The notes under the pieces: generated by a model
Database searches by the model: none
Told to the model about the DNA's origin: nothing
Seen by the model: only the letters and a program-made list of their open reading frames with translations
In this document: piece after piece, positions 44,344 to 53,667 of the stretch
How the letters are laid out: every line of letters begins with the position of its first letter
Numbering within the stretch: the first letter of the stretch is position 1
Program-made: the position numbers and the translations under genes
DNA from: Novipirellula artificiosorum
GTDB taxonomy: Bacteria > Planctomycetota > Planctomycetia > Pirellulales > Pirellulaceae
NCBI RefSeq assembly: GCF_007860135.1
Contig: NZ_SJPV01000006.1
Coordinates: forward strand, 291,304 to 355,303
Direction: 5' to 3'
Length of the DNA stretch: 64,000 nt

Positions 44344-46575
44344 ATGTTTTTTCCATCCGCATTTGGCAAGCTGCTTCGCATCGGTTCGTTGACGCGTTGT
44401 ATGTTAGGGGTCTCGTTGATGGTGTTCGTCAACGCGACGGCATCCTCGCAATCGTCGCTTCGCTTTGAGGCCGAGACGATCACGGAACCCTCCTCGGCTT
44501 GGAAAGTGAATCGTCATACCGACGACCATTGGAACCTTTGGTCTACCGATCAGGGGGCCAATGAAAAATGGTCGGGTGGAATCGTGCTTCAATCCCCTGT
44601 GGTCAAAGCCGATCGAAGCACGCCCCAAGCCGGTGCCCCACCACTACACTCGGTGGTTCGAGACATTCCACCGGGAAAGTACTACGTCGACATCGGTGGC
44701 GTAGGACGTCCCATCGCGATTTCACGCGACGGCGTTCATTGGATCTCGTCGGATGTGCAAACGCCCCATCTGGGATTGGTCGAGATCGGTGAGGAGGGGT
44801 TTGAGTTGTGGCTTGATGATCGCTATGCATCCAAGACCAATCCGGGATCCTGCTACTATGATTTCCTCGAATTCACGCCACTTCCGGACCCTCAACGAAA
44901 ACCGAAGGTCGACGGCTGGGCTTCGGATCGTGTGACGGAAAAACTGAGCCGTGGGCTGACGGTGATGACGCGACAAGATGGCAGCGTTTACGTCGGTTGG
45001 CGCTTGTTAAAGAGCGATCCGGAATCCATTGCGTTTCACGTCTATCGTCAAACCGAAAAGGAAAAGCCGATTCGTCTGAACCCTTTGCCGATTACGCAAA
45101 CGACCGACTTTGTCGATTTGGATCCAGTCGCCGATCAATCGAGTCAGTACTTCGTCGCATCCCTGGTACAAGGCAAGGAAATCGAACGTTCCGTGGCGGT
45201 CGATCATGGGGCCAATGCGTCGGCCAGGAATCATTTTACGATCAAGCTACAAGGCGATTATTCCTTTCAGAAATGTGGTATCGCCGACCTCAATGGCGAT
45301 GGCAACTATGATTTTGTGATCAAACAACCGGGTGGCAATGTGGACCCCTACGAAAAATATTGGAAGCCGAGTCCAAGTACGTTTAAGGTCGAAGCCTACC
45401 TTGCAGATGGAACCTTCCTGTGGCGATATGATCTTGGATGGTCGATCGAGCAGGGAATATGGTATTCGCCGATGATCGTCCATGATTTGGATGGTGATGG
45501 GAAAGCGGAGGTCTGCTTGAAAGCGGGCGAAGGGGACCCACGTGATAACGATGGCCGTGTCCAGTCTGGGCCCGAGTATTTGCTGGTTCTCGACGGCATG
45601 ACCGGCAAACCGAAAACGCGTGTGGATTGGATTTCTCGCGAGGAGATTCCGACCTACAATCGATCTTCCCGCAACCAGATGTGCGTTGCCTACTTGGACG
45701 GTAAAACACCTTGCTTGATTATGGAGCGTGGAACCTACAAAGAGATGCAGGTGAAAGCGTTCGAGATGATCGGTGGAACGCTTCGCGAACTGTGGAGTTG
45801 GAGCGATGCGGAAGAAGGACGGCGATACCAGGGACAGGGAGCGCATAGTATGCATGCGATCGACGTCGATGGCGATTCGCGTGACGAAGTGTTTCTGGGC
45901 TCTTCGGTTCTTGATGACAACGGTGTGGGGTTGTGGTCCACTGGATTGGGCCATCCCGATCACCACTACGTCGGAGATATCGATCCGGACCGCCCCGGTT
46001 TGGAGGTCTATTACGGGATGGAAACTCGACAATCCCTCAACGGATGCTGCATGGTGGACGCGGCCACCGGTCAGTGGATTTGGGGGATCGACTTCCCCAC
46101 TCGTCATGTCCATTCGACGGGAATGTGCAGCGATTTGGATCCCGCCATCCCCGGCTGGGAATGCTACTCGTCGGATACCGATGCGGACAAGAAATCGAAT
46201 GCGCGGTGGTTGTTCGATGCTCGCGGAAATCGGCTTCGCAGTGATTTGGATTGGGGATTTGGCCGGCAAGCGGTTTATTGGGACGCGGACCCGCAGCGAG
46301 AATTGATTGGCAAACGAAGTGTCGACAAATACACAGGCCAGGGATATCCAACGGAGATTGCAGGATCACCGGTCGCCTTTGCCGATCTGCTCGGTGATTG
46401 GCGTGAGGAATTCATCACCAGCGTTGGCGGCGAGCTTCGAGTTTACACGACCACGATCCCTGCATCCGATCGACGGGCCTGTTTGATGCAAGACCCGATT
46501 TATCGAGCCGATGTTGCCATTCAGGCAATGGGGTACACCCAAACGCCGATGTTATCGGAGGGATCGGGTCTGTAA
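44344..46575 (+). CDS. Exported rhamnogalacturonan lyase (PL11-like)
   Basis: About 743 residues from ATG 44344 with a signal peptide (LLRIGSLTRCMLGVSLMVFVNATASS). An N-terminal beta-sandwich-like region precedes the catalytic propeller, with SRGLTVMTRQDGSVYVGWRLLKSDPESIAFHVYR, KCGIADLNGDGNYDFVIKQPGGN, DLDGDGKAEVCLKAGEGD, HSMHAIDVDGDSRDEVFLGSSVLDDNG and MGYTQTPMLS near the end. These Ca-binding DxDGDG blocks and order fit family PL11, which cleaves the rhamnose-galacturonate backbone of pectin RG-I by beta-elimination. It converges on the CE15 gene. Confidence 0.9.
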   Translation: MFFPSAFGKLLRIGSLTRCMLGVSLMVFVNATASSQSSLRFEAETITEPSSAWKVNRHTDDHWNLWSTDQGANEKWSGGIVLQSPVVKADRSTPQAGAPPLHSVVRDIPPGKYYVDIGGVGRPIAISRDGVHWISSDVQTPHLGLVEIGEEGFELWLDDRYASKTNPGSCYYDFLEFTPLPDPQRKPKVDGWASDRVTEKLSRGLTVMTRQDGSVYVGWRLLKSDPESIAFHVYRQTEKEKPIRLNPLPITQTTDFVDLDPVADQSSQYFVASLVQGKEIERSVAVDHGANASARNHFTIKLQGDYSFQKCGIADLNGDGNYDFVIKQPGGNVDPYEKYWKPSPSTFKVEAYLADGTFLWRYDLGWSIEQGIWYSPMIVHDLDGDGKAEVCLKAGEGDPRDNDGRVQSGPEYLLVLDGMTGKPKTRVDWISREEIPTYNRSSRNQMCVAYLDGKTPCLIMERGTYKEMQVKAFEMIGGTLRELWSWSDAEEGRRYQGQGAHSMHAIDVDGDSRDEVFLGSSVLDDNGVGLWSTGLGHPDHHYVGDIDPDRPGLEVYYGMETRQSLNGCCMVDAATGQWIWGIDFPTRHVHSTGMCSDLDPAIPGWECYSSDTDADKKSNARWLFDARGNRLRSDLDWGFGRQAVYWDADPQRELIGKRSVDKYTGQGYPTEIAGSPVAFADLLGDWREEFITSVGGELRVYTTTIPASDRRACLMQDPIYRADVAIQAMGYTQTPMLSEGSGL

Positions 46576-46597
46576 CATGTGTGCGTCGCGAATGGAC

Positions 46598-47866
46598 CTA
46601 CTTCAACAAGGTATCGGCGAAGTCGAGAAAGAAATCCCAGTCCTGTTGTTCCAGTCCGTGACCACCCGAGCGAATGTGGTAGCCGGTTTTGCCCACGACT
46701 CGCGGATGGTTTAGCGGTGGCATGACCGGATTGGTAATCGACTCGGCGCCAAGCAAGTTGAAGACGGACGCGGCAGCAACCAACGATGCATATTCGCCCG
46801 CCGGGTCGGCCCACAAGTCCTCGTCAGAGCTGGTCACGTAAACGCCTCTCGGAGCGAGCAATGCAATGACCTCGTGCTGATCCACTGGCAACTCGCTCTC
46901 TCGATCCGCGTAGGCCGAGAAATTCTTGCAAAACCAGTAGGGAAACACCGTGGTGATTCTGCTGACCGTTTCTCCGTAGGCTCGCCGAGACAACGCAGCA
47001 CCACCACATCCTGAGTTGTTGCTGTAGCCAATCGCAAATCGAGGGTCCTCCGCCGCAGCCCACAACGCGGTCTTACCACCTCGCGAATGTCCAACGACCG
47101 CGGCACGCGATGCATCAACCGAATCGATCGTTTCTAAGTGATCCAGTACTCGGCTGGCGGCCCATCCCCATGCCGACAAACTTCGCCACGCATCGTCCGT
47201 CGGGGGCTGTCCGTCTGCGAAGAACGAACGAATCCCATCGAGATAGCCCTGTTTGTTGTCCGGATCCACATCGGATGTGTGGAAGGACGCGGTCGCATAC
47301 CCACGGTCAAGCAACGTTTTGACTGGCCAAAACGGATCAGGTTCCGCAAGGGCCTTTTCGAGTGGCACAAAGTAGCGATTGTTGATCAACACAACCGCCG
47401 GTGACTTACCCTGACTGCGATTTGGCAACAACACCGTGAACGGAAACTCGTAGCGACGGTCGTCAATGCTGACGATCGCCTTCATGCTGCGACCGGTCGC
47501 CAATCCATCGAAGGCGTCTTCAACTTCGTGCAAACACTCAAACTTGATCGAATAATCCGTACCGGGACGACGACCGTAAACATTCTGACGAAACAGTTCC
47601 ATCAATTCATCTCGTCGCTCGTTCGTCCATTGATTCGCCGTCGCGACTGATTCGCCAGCGTTGTTGACCAGCGGATCAGGCAGCGTGAAGGCTGGGACGT
47701 TCGCTTCCTCGTAGTTGAACTGGCCCCCTTGTGATTTCATCGACTTTGCAACGCGATCAGGATTGGCAACCCAAGGTGTGGCGTCTTGTGCGTGCAATGT
47801 CGCCGCGATCACCAGCGAAGCGGAGAAACTCAATAAGAGACAAGAACAAAATCGTCGTCGATACAT
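46598..47866 (-). CDS. Exported glucuronoyl esterase (CE15-like)
   Basis: A 422-residue alpha/beta hydrolase. The Ser nucleophile is in GHSRGGKTALWAAAEDPRF, the conserved G-x-SR-x-GK of family CE15. SGCGGAALSRRAYGE, FPYWFCKNFSAYADRESELPVDQHEVIALLAPRGVYV and SGGHGLEQQDW with catalytic His complete the pattern. CE15 enzymes cleave ester links between glucuronate (or methyl ester) and alcohols in plant-type polysaccharides. A signal peptide follows ATG 47866. Its neighbour PL11 gene converges on it with 22 bases between stops. Confidence 0.88.
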   Translation of the reverse strand: MYRRRFCSCLLLSFSASLVIAATLHAQDATPWVANPDRVAKSMKSQGGQFNYEEANVPAFTLPDPLVNNAGESVATANQWTNERRDELMELFRQNVYGRRPGTDYSIKFECLHEVEDAFDGLATGRSMKAIVSIDDRRYEFPFTVLLPNRSQGKSPAVVLINNRYFVPLEKALAEPDPFWPVKTLLDRGYATASFHTSDVDPDNKQGYLDGIRSFFADGQPPTDDAWRSLSAWGWAASRVLDHLETIDSVDASRAAVVGHSRGGKTALWAAAEDPRFAIGYSNNSGCGGAALSRRAYGETVSRITTVFPYWFCKNFSAYADRESELPVDQHEVIALLAPRGVYVTSSDEDLWADPAGEYASLVAAASVFNLLGAESITNPVMPPLNHPRVVGKTGYHIRSGGHGLEQQDWDFFLDFADTLLK

Positions 47867-47997
47867 GGAATGCACTTTCGATGTGTTTGCGGAGTTGGAG
47901 GAAAAAGGGGGGGCGTCAAGTTGAAAACCGCGAGTTCCGCTACCCCAAAATCACGACTGGATGATGCACCAGTGGACCGTCAGCATTACATGTTAGG

Positions 47998-48062
47998 GTA
48001 GTGGATTTCGCCAGACATCCGTAACTCAAATGTTCTTAGGGACTTCTGGCGAAGTCCACTAC
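47998..48062. repeat. Intergenic hairpin with GTAGTGGA arms
   Basis: Left arm 47998-48015 and right arm 48045-48062 pair over 18 bases with one mismatch (GTAGTGGATTTCGCCAGA against its complement). The arms start GTAGTGGA, as the hairpins at 58118 and 59408 do, so all may belong to one dispersed element family. It sits between the CE15 gene and the big hydrolase gene. Confidence 0.75.
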
Positions 48063-48096
48063 GTCCCAACTCGCCGTTTTAACCTTGACGGTCCAG

Positions 48097-51000
48097 CTAG
48101 TCTAACCGATAGGCAAATGCGACGGGGTCGTGCACCAGTGGCTCCCCTTCGTCAAAAGGCTTTTGCCAAAGTTCCATCCCAGACTCATCGATCGCCGTGA
48201 TCTGAGTCGGTTTGGGGACCGACCAAGGCAATTGGTCGAGTCGCAGTTCCCAATGCACCTTCGCCGCGTTTTCATCGGGCAGCGGTGTGAGGAGGAGGGA
48301 ATCCTCTTGGCGGGTCAAGCGACAGGAGCCCGCGGTCACCACCCAGCCAAAGTCCACTTGCTTTGCACGAGGATTACTCCGTTGTAGCAGTGGGTTGGGT
48401 CGGTCTTCCGTCGACGTCCAAGTCAGCCCAGTGACTTGGTCACCGCCACCCTCTACCGTCAATTGGCCGAGTGTCACGCGTCTCTCGCCATCGTCACCCG
48501 ACATCAACTTCAATCGCTCTTTGGTTCCGGAGGGGTCGTAGAATCCGACACGCAATTCAAATGAATCGCCGGGACGAACGGTCTCAGGTAGTCGAACTGT
48601 CGCAGGAACTCGAACCAATTGGGCGGGTCCGGTGAACAACAAAGCAGGATCCATCCATCCCTGAAACGCGATCTGGTTCTCGTCATCGACAAAATGCAAG
48701 AACGGTCGGAAATCGTCTGGCACGTCCTCGTCGAGTTTCCATTCGGTCGTCAGGTTTGCTTGTTTGGGGGAAGTGGAATCAAACGATGTGACCTTGGGCC
48801 AGATTCTCGCTCCTCCGCCGATCGTACTTCGTGCATTGACGTACAAAGTGTCCGCTGCACTCGCTTGCTCAACGATCAAACCAGCACGCCGGGTGATCGA
48901 TGCGGTGACGTCGCCATGCTCGGTGGGAAGCTTGGCGGCAAAGCCGAAGGGCGGCAAGGTCATCCCATCCAGTTGCCAATCGGAAGTCGCACGATTGACC
49001 CAGACGTCGCCGCCGCCTGACCACCGCACGTGTTGGCGATGCAACGTGTCCTCTACAAACTCCACCCTATCAATCGTTTGCAGCGCCAACTCTCGCATCA
49101 CGTCATGAAGCAACCAGTACTTTCGAACCCCGTCTCGACCAAACGCGTCGCTGACCATGGCCGGATGGCCGGTCAGCACTTCGGTGGTGATGTAATCGTC
49201 ACTGTAGATCCCGTGCATCGGAGCATCTAGCCCTGCTTGGTAACGGTTCGAGTAACCCGCGCCGTGTAGAGCGAACCTGTCATGGTAGACGGCATCGAAC
49301 CAAGGGATTCGTTCGGCGTCCTGACAGTTGATGTTCCAAACGCTCCATGCATGGTCGCCGCCCGCGGGCGGTCCTACTCGAAGATGGTTCGTTTGGGCAC
49401 CGTCAAGCCATCCGATCAATTGATCATGGCCGCTTTCGGAGATCTGTGGGGCGTCGTTACCAAGGGTTTTGCGAATCGACTCGAAATGTTCACGCCATCG
49501 GTCTCGGGTAAAGACGGCATCAAAGTAATTGCCTGATTCCGTCCAGTAATCAAAGGGTTTCACACTCGACCAAACATCGATGAAATAGGCGGTCGGCGCG
49601 AGCGAAGCGTGGATTCGTCGCACGTTGTTCTGTAAGAAAGGGGCAATGGCGTCGCTGCGATATCGATACGAACGAGCGTCTCGATACTCGTTGAGCCAAG
49701 CCTTCACCGGGCGCCCGTTTGGATCGAAAGCAATCACGTCGCGATAGGAGAAACCCTCGGCATCCGGGTAGAAGTCGATGTAGTTATCATGCAGCGCAAA
49801 CAGCACGTCGCGTTGGCGGCACTCGTCAATCATTTGACGTAACTCCGCTTCGCTGCCAAATTCCGGATTGGGCGGATAGATCTCCGGCAGCCGGTAATCA
49901 TAGCCCCAACGTTGCCAAGCGTGCCAAACAACCACCGAGTCGGTCATCCCGTAGGCAAAGGATCGCATCAGTTGTTCGCGAGATTTTGCATACCGGCCAC
50001 CCCACAGATCAAACGCAAATCGGCCTGCCAAGCGTTTCACGCCACTCGCTGCCCTGCTACTGCTGCTTTGACGAAAACGCTTACACAAATCCCACACATT
50101 GGATCCCGCGAAGAACGTGAACGTAGCATTGCCGCCCGCGGTCAGTGCATACCGTCCCTCATCCGGGTCAATGGTCAAATGGTCGGGTGGCACATCGACG
50201 GCCTGCAAGAGCGACATCGAATCGGGAAAGTCGAGGCCAACAAATGACGTTGACAAAAAATGCCCGTCGAACCGCAACGTGAAGGGGCGAGGTTTCTCAA
50301 TCACATTTCCATGGCCGGCATAAATGCGATTCGCGACAGAGGAAAAATTCCCCGCCGCAATCGATTCGATCCGTGTCACCCGCCAAGGTCGATTCGCGGG
50401 CTCGTTCTCAAGCGTCCATGCAACACGCAGCCCCCCGCCTCTCACCGACACCCGGGCGACCAAATCAAACGCAGCCGTCGCGGTTGCAAATTGATGCCGA
50501 TACTCGACCCCGTCATCGGTGGGTTGTTCGTCCACGCGGAGCAAAGAGACCGGAGCCCCACGATCATGAAGTTCCAATCCGGCGACGCGAACGGTGAATC
50601 CGCGAAACGAGATCCGGCTTTCCTCGTTGCCACAAAACTCAATATCGGCGTCAAGCAGTCCGCGTTGACCGGGTTGAATCTTTACCGAGCCACCATCCGG
50701 TAAAGGGGACTGGAATGTTTTTTGGGTTGCGGCGGTGCGTTCAAGCGACTCCGGATCTCCAACGATCACCGTCGGGGTTCCCCAATAGCATTGATCAAAA
50801 GCAGTGTTCTTCTTTGGACCGGGATGAGATTCGAGTTGAAGACGGATCGTCTTTCCGGCGAATTCACTCAAATCGACCTCCGCCGGTCGCCAAATGCTTG
50901 AATCACTGTGCCGCTCAAACAGAACGCGACCGAATGTTCCTGGGGCAGAGTCGAAATCGGCAGCTCGAACACGAAACGTCACGCCATCTCCGCTGCCCGT

Positions 51001-51804
51001 CGAGGAGACCGCGTTGGCAAAACTCAGCTTGATCTTTTGATGTTTGGGTAGTCGAATTGGGTATTCCGTCAACACGGTTCCCGATCGACCGTCGAACCAA
51101 GGCGGGTGCATGGTGAGGCAACGTCGTTCCGATTCCTCAAGACGCATCATCGACGTCGGATCAACAAGGGCTCGGTGTGGCTCGATTGTCCCTCGGATGC
51201 CCACCGAATGGGTTTCGGCCAATGCTCCAAAAACCTGAGTGACGACGCGATAGACCGGCATTTGCCAAAGTGAGAGCACACGGTCACGTCCAACATCCAA
51301 CGCTTGCCAGGGCAAATCGGGACGCAGAATGTCCGGCGGCGAGAGGTTCGCTTGAACAATCGCTATCGGATGCAAGGTGCGGCGCCGCATGCCCGTAACC
51401 AGCTCCGCAATCGCGTGCAGCGGGTAATGTGCTGCATGGGTTCCCTTGTCGGGAGTCACACGAAACAGGAACTGTGACCGCTCCAACCCACCGACTTGAA
51501 CCGAGACCGCTTCACTGGGGTCGCACTTCCAACCATCGATACCGAAAAGTCTTAACGTCCCATGGAGGGCCTGTTCATCATCATTGATCACGTGAACGGT
51601 GGCGGTAAACGGCAAACCACTTTGTTCGATCGAGCGAGGGCATTCGATCTCGACCGTGGTCATTCCCTGGCGAGCTACTGGTGGCGTGTAACCCAAGGAA
51701 CTGCTGATTCCGAGTAGCAAGCTCGCGCAGACGGCTGGCAGTAACTTGCAGTAGAGCGGCGCTGCCGCAGTGAGCGAGATGCAGCTCCGAGACGATGCCG
51801 TCAT
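48097..51804 (-). CDS. Very large exported protein, putative glycoside hydrolase
   Basis: A 1235-residue protein with a signal peptide after ATG 51804 (LLPAVCASLLLGISSSLGYTPPVAR). Residues up to about 600 are beta-rich. About 600-1000 form a likely TIM barrel: RFAFDLWGGRYAKSREQLMRSFAYGMTDSVVVWHAWQRWGYDY, LFALHDNYIDFYPDAEGF, YFIDVWSSVKP and QISESGHDQLIGWLDGA. The D in FIDVW and E in SESGHD are candidate catalytic acids. The last 235 residues are beta-sandwich-like. It recalls GH101- or GH36/DUF5696-type glycosidases, but I do not assign a family. Function is inferred from the surrounding CE15 and PL11 genes. Confidence 0.6.
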   Translation of the reverse strand: MTASSRSCISLTAAAPLYCKLLPAVCASLLLGISSSLGYTPPVARQGMTTVEIECPRSIEQSGLPFTATVHVINDDEQALHGTLRLFGIDGWKCDPSEAVSVQVGGLERSQFLFRVTPDKGTHAAHYPLHAIAELVTGMRRRTLHPIAIVQANLSPPDILRPDLPWQALDVGRDRVLSLWQMPVYRVVTQVFGALAETHSVGIRGTIEPHRALVDPTSMMRLEESERRCLTMHPPWFDGRSGTVLTEYPIRLPKHQKIKLSFANAVSSTGSGDGVTFRVRAADFDSAPGTFGRVLFERHSDSSIWRPAEVDLSEFAGKTIRLQLESHPGPKKNTAFDQCYWGTPTVIVGDPESLERTAATQKTFQSPLPDGGSVKIQPGQRGLLDADIEFCGNEESRISFRGFTVRVAGLELHDRGAPVSLLRVDEQPTDDGVEYRHQFATATAAFDLVARVSVRGGGLRVAWTLENEPANRPWRVTRIESIAAGNFSSVANRIYAGHGNVIEKPRPFTLRFDGHFLSTSFVGLDFPDSMSLLQAVDVPPDHLTIDPDEGRYALTAGGNATFTFFAGSNVWDLCKRFRQSSSSRAASGVKRLAGRFAFDLWGGRYAKSREQLMRSFAYGMTDSVVVWHAWQRWGYDYRLPEIYPPNPEFGSEAELRQMIDECRQRDVLFALHDNYIDFYPDAEGFSYRDVIAFDPNGRPVKAWLNEYRDARSYRYRSDAIAPFLQNNVRRIHASLAPTAYFIDVWSSVKPFDYWTESGNYFDAVFTRDRWREHFESIRKTLGNDAPQISESGHDQLIGWLDGAQTNHLRVGPPAGGDHAWSVWNINCQDAERIPWFDAVYHDRFALHGAGYSNRYQAGLDAPMHGIYSDDYITTEVLTGHPAMVSDAFGRDGVRKYWLLHDVMRELALQTIDRVEFVEDTLHRQHVRWSGGGDVWVNRATSDWQLDGMTLPPFGFAAKLPTEHGDVTASITRRAGLIVEQASAADTLYVNARSTIGGGARIWPKVTSFDSTSPKQANLTTEWKLDEDVPDDFRPFLHFVDDENQIAFQGWMDPALLFTGPAQLVRVPATVRLPETVRPGDSFELRVGFYDPSGTKERLKLMSGDDGERRVTLGQLTVEGGGDQVTGLTWTSTEDRPNPLLQRSNPRAKQVDFGWVVTAGSCRLTRQEDSLLLTPLPDENAAKVHWELRLDQLPWSVPKPTQITAIDESGMELWQKPFDEGEPLVHDPVAFAYRLD

Positions 51805-52092
51805 CGGAAAACAGGCATCCGTCCCATGACGGATCGTGGGAACAGGGCGATGCGGTCGAGGAAGATCAATCATTGCGGGCGCAGGAGTGGAGGGGGCAAG
51901 GAGGTAGGAACCCTGTAGGCAGGGCCTTCCATTCTAGCACCTTTCGATCACCCTCAATCACACCGACCGTTTTACGCTGATGGCAAAGAAGAATCCACGT
52001 TTTTGTGAGGGCTTTGCTCAATACTCAAAGGATTCGAAACCGTAGCTCGATCAATCAATTCGATGGGCGTGCCTAAAAGTGAAATAGACTCG

Positions 52093-52329
52093 ATGCAACA
52101 CTTACTTCTTACGGTCCTTCTCTTCTTGGTTGGCACAATTTGCTTGAACAATGACTCGAGTGCAAAGGGGGATAAGCCACCATTCAAAATCAAGATTCGC
52201 CGCTTCGATGACGGTGTATTGGCGACGGTTGCATCGAAGGACAATTGCTTTGAGATTGAACTGCCCAAGTCTTTCTTCGAGGATGAATCCGAATCGGTGA
52301 AAATTAGCTGGATCGATTTCTATCGTTGA
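52093..52329 (+). CDS. Small exported hypothetical protein
   Basis: A 78-residue protein from ATG 52093 (a further 10 codons reach ATG 52063). It begins with a signal-like hydrophobic stretch (HLLLTVLLFLVGTICLNND) and continues with a charged body (KPPFKIKIRRFDDGVLATVASKDNCFEIELPKSFFEDE). It is divergent from the big glycosidase gene and convergent with the PQQ-propeller gene that ends ten bases on. No family recognised. Confidence 0.5.
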   Translation: MQHLLLTVLLFLVGTICLNNDSSAKGDKPPFKIKIRRFDDGVLATVASKDNCFEIELPKSFFEDESESVKISWIDFYR

Positions 52330-52338
52330 CGAGCTTTT

Positions 52339-53667
52339 CTACCTTTGGATCTCACCAATGCAAAACAGGTGATAGAGTCCCCGGAGAAAAATTCGGTTAC
52401 CCACAAAAGCAGGCGTCGCGTATACCGGTTCTCCAAGCTTCGATTCGCCAAGCAACTCGAACTCTTCACCAAGTTTGAAAACGTATGCGTTGCCAGCTAA
52501 GTCAATCATATAAACACGGTCGCTGACCAAAACGGGCGAACTGTTAAACCCATGATCGAATTCATGTTCCCAAACTACATCGCCGCTCTTGGCATCGAGG
52601 CAACTGACTACGCCGAACGCAGTGGGAAGTAGCACAAACTTCTTGTTCGCAACGGCACTCGACGTATCCGGCAAGTCACCATCCCACTGCCAAAGGATTT
52701 TAGGCTCTTGATCGTGTTGGCTGATGTCAATCGCCGTGGCTGGTGCTCCCTCATTGGCGACAAAAACCACTCCGTCGGAATAAGTGGCTGATGATGCAAT
52801 TTCGCCGCTGAGACATTCGACGCGCCAATATCGCTCGCCCGACGCAGGATCATAGCTGACAACGAATTTGCTATCTGTTAAAATCAACTCCGCTCTGCCG
52901 GCGTTGTCAACCAGGATCGGTGACGACCATGACATCTGCTCACGCTCAGCCGTCCACACTAATTCGCCCGTTGCGATGTTCAGTGCCAGTAGTTTCGAGT
53001 TGTCTTTTTGGTCGTATTGGACGTACAGTCGCTCGTCATCGCAAATCAACGACGAAGCGTGGCCGTAGTGATTATTGGGAACTCCCAGATACTTGGTCCA
53101 AATTCGTTCACCATTGATGTCGAGACAAACCAGTTCACCGGTTGCAAAGATTGCCGCGACGAAACGACCGTTGGTTGCCATCGTCGGTGCTGCGTAGCCG
53201 GTTGCTTCCAGGACGCGAGGCGGCACGAAGTCGGCAGGCGCGTCGGGAAGGGCGGACACCGCGTGCTTCCAAGCCAGCTTGCCAGTGTCCGCGTCAACGC
53301 AATAGACATCGCGAGACTGGTGGTCCGCCCCAGTGATGAAAATGCGTTTCTCCCAAACAATCGGCGAACTCATTCCGTGTTTGTCGATCGGCATCTTCCA
53401 AAGGATGTTCTCGCCACTTTGAAGGTTCCAAGCCACTGGGAAAATCATGTCGGCAGCAAGCACACCTGAATGTTTGCCGCGAAAGCCGGGCCAATTATTC
53501 TTCAGCTCCTGAGGTGCCGACTGCGCGGATGCTTCCACTTGCAACCCAAGCAGGAACGTGACAATCATCACGTTTAGAAACATGTCATTAACTCGCGACC
53601 CATTTGATTTGTACGTTTTCACAGGCTGGGAGCCTGGGCCACTTGTTCTTCTTCGATTCATTGTCAT
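52339..53667 (-). CDS. Exported PQQ-like beta-propeller protein, downstream member
   Basis: A PQQ-like/BamB-type repeat protein of about 442 residues. The repeats contain the typical GxxLWxx pattern, for example ADTGKLAWKHAVSALPDAPA, TGELVWTAEREQMSWSSPILV, KSGDVVWEHEFDHGF. The start ATG 53667 overlaps the stop of the upstream propeller gene by four bases (ATGA), so the pair is translationally coupled. A hydrophobic segment (MFLNVMIVTFLLGLQVEASAQ) lies about 28 residues in. No quinoprotein catalytic residues are evident, so a scaffold or sensor role is likely. Confidence 0.8.
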   Translation of the reverse strand: MTMNRRRTSGPGSQPVKTYKSNGSRVNDMFLNVMIVTFLLGLQVEASAQSAPQELKNNWPGFRGKHSGVLAADMIFPVAWNLQSGENILWKMPIDKHGMSSPIVWEKRIFITGADHQSRDVYCVDADTGKLAWKHAVSALPDAPADFVPPRVLEATGYAAPTMATNGRFVAAIFATGELVCLDINGERIWTKYLGVPNNHYGHASSLICDDERLYVQYDQKDNSKLLALNIATGELVWTAEREQMSWSSPILVDNAGRAELILTDSKFVVSYDPASGERYWRVECLSGEIASSATYSDGVVFVANEGAPATAIDISQHDQEPKILWQWDGDLPDTSSAVANKKFVLLPTAFGVVSCLDAKSGDVVWEHEFDHGFNSSPVLVSDRVYMIDLAGNAYVFKLGEEFELLGESKLGEPVYATPAFVGNRIFLRGLYHLFCIGEIQR

